NCBI GenBank assembly: GCA_003612585.1
Contig: RAZH01000016.1
Location: 1-34,225, forward strand
Origin: a bacterium 1XD42-54
GTDB taxonomy: Bacteria; Bacillota; Clostridia; Lachnospirales; Lachnospiraceae
Length of the DNA stretch: 34,225 bases
Direction of reading: 5' to 3'
Positions 8,825 to 15,167 of the stretch are shown one piece after another. Position 1 is the stretch's first letter, and the number at the start of each line of letters is the position of its first letter. A program made the translations under genes and the position numbers. A model generated the notes under the pieces. It was given only the letters and a program-made list of their open reading frames with translations. It ran no database searches and was not told where the DNA came from.

Positions 8825-8891
8825 AATAAAAACAGATCAGAAAAACAGCACCCACACTTTTCGTTTTGTTTTTCTGATCTGTTATTTTTTT
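8825..8891. terminator. Bidirectional terminator between convergent genes
   Basis: A perfect 16-bp inverted repeat (8831-8846 with 8868-8883) has a T-rich tail on both strands (ATTTTTTT to the right; TTTTT to the left on the minus strand). It ends the exonuclease transcript and the oppositely oriented recombinase transcript, whose stop codon overlaps it. Confidence 0.92.
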
Positions 8892-9627
8892 ATTTTGTTC
8901 GTTTAAAATTTGCTACGAGCTCTTCCATTTCCTTTAACAGACACTCCACCTTACCAAAGTAAGCGTCGTTATTCAGCGGATTATCCATCTCTTTACTGAT
9001 ATCATCCAGAACTTTTTTCAGCTCTTCAATTCGCTTTTTGCCATTTCCGTTTTTGTAAAGGATATAACGGCTCCGCTCATTCTCCTCCGGTGTCATTTTG
9101 CGGAGATAAACCTCCACATTTGGCTTCTCACCAATATAACGGTACGTGATGGAAGGAGAAGCATGATTAAGAAGATTCTGCAAATAATAAATATCTCCTG
9201 TGGACTTGTAGTAGCGCCATGCAAAGGTCTTTCTCATCGTCTGCGCGCCGATCGAAGTAAGCCCCATGCTCTTTCCCGCACTTTTTAACGCGCGGTATGC
9301 CTGTTCTCGTGAGAGTGCTGCCGGTGAACTGGCATGTCCAAGAATCAAATATGCATCCGGATCTTTGCCTTCTGTATATTGATTGATAATTTCCTTTAAA
9401 TCAGCGGGAATCAGAAATGTTCTCTTGATATTTTTTGTCCCGATATTTGCTTCAATGCTGTCTTTTCCCCTGATATCTTTATTTTTAAATTTCAAAATCT
9501 CCTGAAGCTGAAGACCGGTCCCCACTCCGATTTCAAACATAATATAATATTTGTCATCCATCTCCCGCAGCTTCGCTTTGAACTTTTCTAATGTTTCATC
9601 GTCTTTGATTGGCGCAACCCAGTTCAT
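8890..9627 (-). CDS. Small tyrosine recombinase/integrase-like protein with a missing catalytic Arg
   Basis: 245 residues, close to a bare tyrosine-recombinase catalytic domain with almost no core-binding domain. Expected active-site residues are found as Lys 65 (beta hairpin), Arg 132 in TMRKTFAW, His 155 in LLNHAS and Tyr 164 in TYRYIG. The first catalytic Arg (usually in TGLRxxEL) is Gln 40 in TGLQLQEI, and the HxxR His is also replaced. Strand-exchange activity is therefore doubtful; it could be a DNA-binding derivative. The C-terminus (about 185-245) is a charged predicted coiled coil. It starts 31 bp after the carboxypeptidase gene, probably in the same operon, and is not next to an obvious element end, so it looks like a resident protein rather than the ICE integrase. 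Confidence 0.75.
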   Translation of the reverse strand: MNWVAPIKDDETLEKFKAKLREMDDKYYIMFEIGVGTGLQLQEILKFKNKDIRGKDSIEANIGTKNIKRTFLIPADLKEIINQYTEGKDPDAYLILGHASSPAALSREQAYRALKSAGKSMGLTSIGAQTMRKTFAWRYYKSTGDIYYLQNLLNHASPSITYRYIGEKPNVEVYLRKMTPEENERSRYILYKNGNGKKRIEELKKVLDDISKEMDNPLNNDAYFGKVECLLKEMEELVANFKRTK

Positions 9628-9658
9628 ACTTTATCCGTCCCTTCCTTAACTATTTATA

Positions 9659-11401
9659 CTATCCCTTATCTTTTTCTGCCAGTCTTTCCTGGCGTTCCCT
9701 TTCAAGCTCATCCAAAAGACGTTCCGTCTCATGAGCTTTTTCGTCCATAATACGGGCCTCCTCGGCAGCCCTTTCTGCCTCAGCCCTGGCAAGTTCCTCC
9801 TGCTCCCTGTGCAGGCGTTCCTGCTCCATAACCGCACGAAGCTCAGCTTCAATTTCCGCAGTCGTCATTCGTTCGATTTCCTCTTCGCGTTTTCTCCTTT
9901 CTTCCTCTTCCTGTCTTCTGCGCCTTTTTATTCTGGATTCTGAGGTACTACGGAATATCAGTAAAACAATAAATAAAATCAACAGCAGTAGTATAACAAT
10001 CCCACTGATTACTACTGTCATTGTATTTTTTTCCGTGTACTCTTTAAACATGCGGTAGCCTGTCTGGAAAAATCCCGCAGCCTGGTTCAATACCTCATTC
10101 AGGCTCTCTACCTGTATATTTGCTCCTGATGCTTCTTCTATCGTCTCCTCGACTAGATCCGTTTTCTTTTGAAGAAGCGTCTGCGCAGGAACAAAAGCAG
10201 TATTGAAGCTGCCCTGAAAACTTCCTACTGAAACACCGTTATATTTATAAGAAAGAGTTTTCTGATTACCATCTTCTGCCATAACCTCATATGTTACATC
10301 TGATTCAGCTGCCGTATTCGGAAGCGTAATGCTTCCGCTGCAACCGGATACAGGAACCTGTTTTCCGGCAGATAATTGGAATTTCGAAGCCTCCCCAAGA
10401 TATCCAAGACCCATTATATCATAAAAAGTACGCTTGGAAGCCTCTGCTTCGAACTTCTTTGTATTAAAATTTTCAAGTCCGTATTCAAGGATTTGTGCGG
10501 ATTCATTGTAAGCCTTTCCTGCTCCGTTAACACGAAATACAACCGAAACAAGGCTTTTCCCATCCTTTTCCGCAAAAGTAACTAACGTATTCAGACATTG
10601 TGAGGTAAAACCTGTTTTACCTCCGGTACAATAGTCCCGATAATATTCTTCATCCCTCAGCATCATTTTCTGATGATTCAAAAATGAACGCTCTTCTTCT
10701 ACAAGATTTGTCTTCGGAATGGTATGTTCCGTTGTGGTGGCAATCTCTTTAAATACAGGATTCTGATATGCTGCTTGTGCAATCAATGCCATGTCATGCG
10801 CGCAGGTATAATGATCCTCCTGATACAATCCATGTGGATTTGCAAAATGTGTGTTCACACATCCGATCTCTTCTGCTCTGGCATTCATCATATCAGCAAA
10901 ACCGCTGATACTTCCTCCCATATACTCTGCAACGCCATTTGAAATATCATTAGCTGAAGCTAGCATGATCCCATATGCAGCATCCCGCAGCTTCATCTTT
11001 TCTCCAGGCTGAATACCCAGATGGGAACTTCCCTCCTCCAGGTCATAAACAATCTCAGAAAATGTAATCTCATCATCCAAATCACAATTTTCAACCAGTA
11101 ACAGCGTTGTCATAATCTTTGTAACGCTGGCCGGATACATTGTCGCCGTTGCATTTTTACTGTACAAAAAAGTGCCTGTATCCATATCCATCACCACTGC
11201 TGACGCCGACTCTATAGACGGACCCTGGGGCCAGAGCGGAATTTTGTTGGACTCTATCTCGTAGTAATAGGAATCTGGAATAGGTTCCTCGGTTTCCTGC
11301 TCTTCCTCTCCGTCTTCTGCTCTCACCAAACCATAAGGCACTGACAAAATGGTCAGACAGAGAACTAAAAATCCTGCAATCAAGGCTTTCCAGTTTTTCA
11401 T
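9659..11401 (-). CDS. D-alanyl-D-alanine carboxypeptidase (peptidase S11) with cytoplasmic coiled-coil tail
   Basis: 580 residues from ATG 11401 (AGGAG 7 nt upstream; earlier in-frame starts would bury the signal peptide). A signal peptide is followed by a DacA/PBP5-type domain: SxxK as SVTK (Ser 92, Lys 95), SxN as SAN (149-151) and KTG in TGGKTGFT (about 262). It trims the terminal D-Ala of peptidoglycan stem peptides outside the membrane. Instead of the usual amphipathic anchor there is a true transmembrane helix near residue 470 (ISGIVILLLLILFIVLLIF) and then about 100 residues very rich in Glu, Arg and Ala, predicted cytoplasmic coiled coil. That tail could link wall trimming to a cytosolic partner. 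Promoter at 11495-11523. Confidence 0.93.
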   Translation of the reverse strand: MKNWKALIAGFLVLCLTILSVPYGLVRAEDGEEEQETEEPIPDSYYYEIESNKIPLWPQGPSIESASAVVMDMDTGTFLYSKNATATMYPASVTKIMTTLLLVENCDLDDEITFSEIVYDLEEGSSHLGIQPGEKMKLRDAAYGIMLASANDISNGVAEYMGGSISGFADMMNARAEEIGCVNTHFANPHGLYQEDHYTCAHDMALIAQAAYQNPVFKEIATTTEHTIPKTNLVEEERSFLNHQKMMLRDEEYYRDYCTGGKTGFTSQCLNTLVTFAEKDGKSLVSVVFRVNGAGKAYNESAQILEYGLENFNTKKFEAEASKRTFYDIMGLGYLGEASKFQLSAGKQVPVSGCSGSITLPNTAAESDVTYEVMAEDGNQKTLSYKYNGVSVGSFQGSFNTAFVPAQTLLQKKTDLVEETIEEASGANIQVESLNEVLNQAAGFFQTGYRMFKEYTEKNTMTVVISGIVILLLLILFIVLLIFRSTSESRIKRRRRQEEEERRKREEEIERMTTAEIEAELRAVMEQERLHREQEELARAEAERAAEEARIMDEKAHETERLLDELERERQERLAEKDKG

Positions 11402-11494
11402 TCCAATTCTCCTCATATTCTGTTTTGCGCTATTTTGCCGCACTGTCAAATTTTTCAAAATCTGGCAAACTGCATGAAATAACATAGCACTATT

Positions 11495-11523
11495 AGTATA
11501 GGGGAAAGCGAAAAAAATTGCAA
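11495..11523 (-). promoter_or_regulatory. Carboxypeptidase promoter
   Basis: Minus strand: TTGCAA (11518-11523), 17-bp spacer and TATACT (11495-11500), giving a leader of roughly 90 nt before the carboxypeptidase ATG. Confidence 0.6.
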
Positions 11524-11600
11524 GCCATGCTGTGCAACTAATAACGATTTTTTTCCACTTTTACTGTATTATTCCATATATTGGAAATCATATTTTGCAG

Positions 11601-11636
11601 AAAAAGACTGTTATCTATTTCACACAAATAACAGCC
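11601..11636 (-). terminator. Terminator after the nucleoside hydrolase gene
   Basis: Minus-strand 9-bp stem around GGCTGTTAT / ATAACAGTC (with G-U pairing), a 13-nt loop and a TTTTT tail at 11601-11605, about 100 bp after the hydrolase stop codon. Confidence 0.75.
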
Positions 11637-11738
11637 CTTTCTGTCTCCCTACATATGATTATCCCTGAAAATTTTTATTCTATACCAATCAGAATTTACC
11701 TTTTGCTGCTGATCAGCAGATCTTCCTTTTCAATCTTC

Positions 11739-12851
11739 TTATTCTTGAGGTGCCATCGTAAAATATTCTACATACAGATTCATAAAATGTTCCACATCCA
11801 TATCAAGAAGAACTTCTACTTTCTTTGCAAGCGGATTGATCACAAAATCATCCGGTCTGCGCGGATTTACCCGGTAGCCAATCGAACGACCGTAATTCAT
11901 CCCCATCGTTGTATCAATGTCCAGATATCGTTCCTCAGAACCGGTTACAAAGGATGGGTCCAGAAGATAAAGTACTGTTACCTCATCCCAGAGTGTATTG
12001 GTATAATCTGGATTTCCTTCGTGATTCGGTCCGGAAATTTCCATAAACAACTTCGTTGCATACGTTTCCGGAGCAGCTTTTATCTTTTCATACGTATCAT
12101 ACGTAATACGAGCCTTCGCACAGATATCCTTCGGTACAATTACCTGACGGGCAAAATCGCTGTTCAGGCAAATCTTAATTGCTTCCGGATCTGCCCACCA
12201 GTTAAATTCCGCAGCCGCTGTTGTATTTCCTGGAACATCAATCGCACCACCCATATAAACAACCTGTTTTACAAGAGGAACAATTTCCGGATAACGTTTT
12301 ACTGCCATCGCAAGATTTGTTCCAGCTCCAACACAGATGATCGTCACTTCTCCGGGATACTGCTTTACCTGTTCTGCAATAAAATCTACTGCATGTCCCT
12401 CCTGAGGCTCTATTGTCGGATAACCAATCACAGGCTCCTCCGGAAGATTCAGATAAGAATCCGGACGCGGCCCCCCCATATATCCGATATTTCCGCCCAC
12501 AATGCCTGTCAGCATACCATTTTCAAGATAAGGCGTATGATCTCCCATCAATGGCTCTCCCATACCCATATAAACCGGAATATCCGTACGTCCTGCAAGT
12601 TCCAGATGGCGAAGCGTATAAGCTGTACTTGCTTCCACCCAGTTATTGCCAATTACCGTTGTAATGCCCAGTAGATCAATCTTTCCGGAATTGAGCATCA
12701 TAAACAGAGCTTTTGTGTCATCTCCGAATACTCCATTATCAGTATCAAAAATAACTTTCATTTTTTCAGAATTCTCCTCACTTGCCACTGCGGAAGCTCC
12801 ACAGATCAACAGTAACGCCACTGTTAACAACATCATTATTTTTTTCTTCAT
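11739..12851 (-). CDS. Secreted nucleoside hydrolase (inosine-uridine family)
   Basis: 370 residues from ATG 12851, preceded by AAGGAGGG with 7-nt spacing. The signal peptide (MKKKIMMLLTVALLLICGASAVAS) implies an exported or lipid-proximal enzyme, unusual because bacterial nucleoside hydrolases are mostly cytosolic. The family calcium/ribose site appears as FDTDNGVFGDDTKAL, then GITTVIGN, the central IICVGAGTNLAM and VVYMGGA, and the late TLWDEVTVLYLLDP Asp. It should split N-ribosidic bonds of nucleosides, releasing base and ribose outside the membrane. Substrate specificity is not readable. It is monocistronic; the upstream region contains Crp/Fnr-like and LacI-like sites, which suggest regulation by a nutritional or redox signal. 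Confidence 0.9.
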   Translation of the reverse strand: MKKKIMMLLTVALLLICGASAVASEENSEKMKVIFDTDNGVFGDDTKALFMMLNSGKIDLLGITTVIGNNWVEASTAYTLRHLELAGRTDIPVYMGMGEPLMGDHTPYLENGMLTGIVGGNIGYMGGPRPDSYLNLPEEPVIGYPTIEPQEGHAVDFIAEQVKQYPGEVTIICVGAGTNLAMAVKRYPEIVPLVKQVVYMGGAIDVPGNTTAAAEFNWWADPEAIKICLNSDFARQVIVPKDICAKARITYDTYEKIKAAPETYATKLFMEISGPNHEGNPDYTNTLWDEVTVLYLLDPSFVTGSEERYLDIDTTMGMNYGRSIGYRVNPRRPDDFVINPLAKKVEVLLDMDVEHFMNLYVEYFTMAPQE

Positions 12852-12891
12852 TTTGAAACCCTCCTTTTCTTTCCTTTTCTCTTTTAAAAAC

Positions 12892-13062
12892 GAAACGTTT
12901 TTTAATTTTTGACAAAATCTTATCATTAATATAGAATTTAAAATTTTCGCATAATTTTTTTATTTTTTTCTGAATAACGTTTCATTTATATTTAAATTAT
13001 ATATAATATTTTTTATATTACCGTGATAACTGTCACTTTTTGGTAATTATTTACATAATTAC
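12892..13062 (-). promoter_or_regulatory. Complex control region of the nucleoside hydrolase gene
   Basis: Minus-strand -10 TATAAT lies at 12996-13001 with no -35. Where the -35 would be is a perfect Crp/Fnr-type palindrome GTGA-N6-TCAC (13023-13036), centred about 40 bp before the expected start, the class II activator position. Two inverted copies of GAAACGTT (12892-12899 and 12976-12983) lie 84 bp apart (eight helical turns), as for a looping LacI-type repressor. A further perfect 8-bp inverted repeat, GTAATTAT and ATAATTAC, sits at 13043-13062. The motifs are read directly; the regulators are inferred. Confidence 0.5.
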
Positions 13063-13094
13063 AGAAAAATTATTTTTTTAATCTTCTGATATGC

Positions 13095-13202
13095 AAAAAT
13101 GGGCTGCTACAACATGCAGCATTCCTACAACCTATGATTTTAATGACTCTTACATCTATGTCATAGATTGTATGGATTCGCCGCTTTGCAACAACCCATT
13201 TT
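13095..13202 (-). terminator. Large structured 3' element / terminator after the FKBP gene
   Basis: On the minus strand a 12-15 bp outer stem (ATGGGTTGTTGC with GTAGCAGCCCAT, G-U pairs included, extended by AAA/TTT) closes a loop of about 80 nt that has smaller hairpins, including CTATGACATAG and GCTGC/GCAGC. It ends in TTTTT and begins 30 bp after the FKBP stop codon. It may act as a terminator; the long inner part is larger than needed and could be a structured RNA or a small repeat element. Confidence 0.5.
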
Positions 13203-13231
13203 GTTCATTCAATTTAATAAGATTTTTTTAA

Positions 13232-14494
13232 TTACTCCTGTACTGTTACATTTTCTGTCAGTGCTTCCAGTGCCTTTGCCTGAATCATATTCAGATAAGC
13301 GCTCTCTTTGATCGGATCTCCGCCACTTTCGTACATTGCTTCAAAAGACTCATATCCATAATTCTGAGCCATAAGTTCATAATCCGCATCAGTAATTTCT
13401 ATTTTTTCTGTTTCCAGAATCGCATTAAAATACAGTTCCAGATCCATATTCTCTTCTGCCATATCTACAAGCTCTTTCTGGAATTCTTCTTCTGTTATGC
13501 CGATAGCTTTCTCAAGAAACTCAGGTAATTCCATACCGTATCTTTCAGCGCTTGCTTCGTAATAATCTTGAATAAACGCTTCGGTATATTCCTTCAGCCC
13601 TTCCGGATAACCATTGATTTCTGAGGCTTCTTTTAACATAGAAAAAGCTTTATCATGCAAAGCTGATGTTTTCTGTTGTTCCAGATCTCCATCCATATAA
13701 CTGCGCACATATTCTGTGTATGACGCAAGATCACTGAAATCACCATTTGTTACTGTACTTACAAGTTCATCTGTTATCTCCGGTACTCTTTTTACGGAAT
13801 TCACAGTTACCGTAAATACAACCTCCTGGCCTGCCAGATCTTCATTTTTATATCCCTCCGGGAATGTCAGATTCAGATCCACCGTATCCCCTATCTTTAC
13901 ACCAACAAGTCCTTCTTCAAATCCTTCAATAAACATCCCGGAACCGATTGTCAGATCATGGCCTTCTGCTGTTCCGCCGTCGAACGCTTCTCCGTCTTTT
14001 TTTCCAACATAATCAATGTTAGCAGTATCGCCTTCCTCAACTGTTCCTTCTGTCAATTCCTCTGCTACGCCATCCACAGAAGCAGCTATACTTTTTAAAC
14101 TGCTTTCCACATATTCGTTAATTTCTTCATCCGTATATACATCAGGCAATCCCAAATCCTTCTGGTTAATTACCAGATCTTTATAATCACCAAGTGTTAC
14201 AAAATCAAGAGCCTTGTACGTCGGCCGCTCCATTGCTTCCTCCGTTTCCTCCTCTTTTGTCTCTGTTTCTGTTTCATCGGCTGCTTCTTCTGTCTCTGCT
14301 TCTGAAGCTTTCTCTGTCGTTGTTTCCGTTTCCTTTGCCTCTGTTTCCGCTTCTGCTACCTCGGTGTTTTTCTCTTCCGTTTCCTCTTTACTCTCCGTTT
14401 TTGCAGAATCTGCTGTTGCTGCCATTCCGTGAACAGATGCTGCTGTAAGACAAAGGCTGCAAGCCAGCACTGCCATCAAATACTTTCTTTTCAT
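13232..14494 (-). CDS. Secreted trigger-factor-like FKBP peptidyl-prolyl isomerase
   Basis: 420 residues; GGAAGGAG lies 7 nt before the ATG. A signal peptide (about 1-25) is followed by a low-complexity Glu/Thr/Ala linker (about 28-90). Next is an FKBP-type domain: DTANIDYVGKKDGEAFDGG, then IGSGMFIEGFEEGLVG and VDLNLTFPEGY. A helical trigger-factor C-terminal region completes it (NLEL-type acidic helices, about 240-420). The ribosome-docking N-domain of cytosolic trigger factor is absent and replaced by export signal plus linker, so it probably folds proteins outside the membrane. No partner gene is adjacent; expression appears monocistronic. Confidence 0.88.
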   Translation of the reverse strand: MKRKYLMAVLACSLCLTAASVHGMAATADSAKTESKEETEEKNTEVAEAETEAKETETTTEKASEAETEEAADETETETKEEETEEAMERPTYKALDFVTLGDYKDLVINQKDLGLPDVYTDEEINEYVESSLKSIAASVDGVAEELTEGTVEEGDTANIDYVGKKDGEAFDGGTAEGHDLTIGSGMFIEGFEEGLVGVKIGDTVDLNLTFPEGYKNEDLAGQEVVFTVTVNSVKRVPEITDELVSTVTNGDFSDLASYTEYVRSYMDGDLEQQKTSALHDKAFSMLKEASEINGYPEGLKEYTEAFIQDYYEASAERYGMELPEFLEKAIGITEEEFQKELVDMAEENMDLELYFNAILETEKIEITDADYELMAQNYGYESFEAMYESGGDPIKESAYLNMIQAKALEALTENVTVQE

Positions 14495-14789
14495 GTTGTT
14501 TCTCCTTCCATTTTATAGGTTTGACCAGGTAATCACAAATTTTTTTATCAGAACCCAGATAAAAACATAAAAGAAAGGTTGATTTATACTTATGGAACCC
14601 ATTTTTATATTTTATCAATACTTGTCCATTTTTTCTTTTTTCGCAATCACCAAAATACGTTTTCCTGAAATAACCGGAATGTATGTATCCAAAAACAGTA
14701 TACGCGCAATATGTTAAAATTCTGTGTTCATAATGACAAAATAAAAACAAATATGTTTCTTTGAGTTACAGTAAATTTATCCAAAAATT
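14495..14789. other. Intergenic leader region of the FKBP gene
   Basis: AT-rich stretch without a credible gene. It must carry the FKBP promoter (TATACT-like and TATAAA-like sequences occur on the minus strand, without convincing -35 boxes), giving a long leader. No riboswitch is recognised. Confidence 0.4.
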
Positions 14790-14831
14790 TTATAAAAATA
14801 TCCAGCACTTCTCAAATCAGAAAAGTGCTGG
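14785..14831 (-). terminator. Terminator of the interrupted tRNA-Arg gene
   Basis: Minus-strand 9-bp stem CCAGCACTT / AAGTGCTGG (14823-14831 with 14802-14810), 12-nt loop, then a T-rich tail. It starts only 8 nt after the tRNA 3' end, confirming that the adjacent fragment is the true 3' end of the chromosomal tRNA gene. Confidence 0.75.
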
Positions 14832-14839
14832 ACTTTAAC

Positions 14840-14880
14840 CGTTCCCTGCGAGAATCGAACTCACAACTAGCGCTTAGGAG
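14840..14880 (-). other. Attachment junction: 3' part of tRNA-Arg(CCU) interrupted by the ICE
   Basis: Minus-strand sequence from the anticodon loop CUCCUAA (anticodon CCU, 14876-14878) through the 3' anticodon strand GCGCT, a 4-nt variable loop, T-arm GTGAG-TTCGATT-CTCGC and acceptor strand AGGGAAC with discriminator G at 14840. Beyond 14880 no matching 5' half follows: neither the GTTCCCT acceptor strand at the right distance nor the AGCGC anticodon strand. The break at the anticodon loop is where tyrosine integrases often cross over. The remaining tRNA or its repaired copy should lie at the far ICE end, outside the window. Confidence 0.8.
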
Positions 14881-15010
14881 TTCCCTATGAGCTGTGGTAG
14901 CTGGTGGTTCGATTATCCTTTATGGGGCGCTTAATGGCAAAAAATAAAGACGAAGCCTTTGTTATTGCTAGACGCTGATACCCGTAGGTGTACTGCCATA
15001 CACCGTAAAG

Positions 15011-15029
15011 TGTTAGCAAGCTGTTAGCA
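15011..15029 (+). repeat. Paired direct repeats near the ICE left end
   Basis: TGTTAGCAA occurs twice with an 11-bp period (15011-15019 and 15021-15030, within a base). Tandem short repeats about 130 bp inside an element end resemble arm-type integrase binding sites. No other gene explains them; the function is inferred. Confidence 0.5.
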
Positions 15030-15044
15030 AATACGCTTAGTTTT

Positions 15045-15136
15045 TTGCAATTTTTACTTTTTTAAATATAAATCATTTGTCACTAGAAATCAAGATACTC
15101 GTACCCTTTGGACGTTCAGAAATGAGTGTCCTTTTT
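15045..15136 (+). promoter_or_regulatory. Promoter and leader terminator/attenuator of the surface protein gene
   Basis: TTGCAA (15045-15050), 16-bp spacer and TATAAA (15067-15072) form a plausible promoter. About 30 nt after the expected start a fully paired 9-bp stem (15110-15118 with 15123-15131, GAAA tetraloop) is followed directly by TTTTT (15132-15136), an intrinsic terminator 31 bp before the surface protein ATG. It may attenuate the gene or end a short leader RNA. An alternative pairing was not identified. Confidence 0.6.
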
Positions 15137-15167
15137 ATATTTCAAAAGAAAGGAGAATCAAAAAAAT

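Noticed and set aside
9646-9852. 68-residue Arg-rich ORF on the minus strand
   Set aside because: It is the out-of-frame shadow of the Glu/Arg-rich carboxypeptidase tail.
11532-12674. 380-residue plus-strand ORF opposite the nucleoside hydrolase
   Set aside because: Antisense to a clear enzyme gene, composition is His/Ile/Arg-rich without domains and it lacks an RBS.
14879-14930. Plus-strand tRNA-like start (GTTCCCTATGAGCTGTGGTA)
   Set aside because: A plausible D-arm appears by eye, but no anticodon arm, T-arm and matching acceptor strand follow in the right order; treated as element-end sequence.
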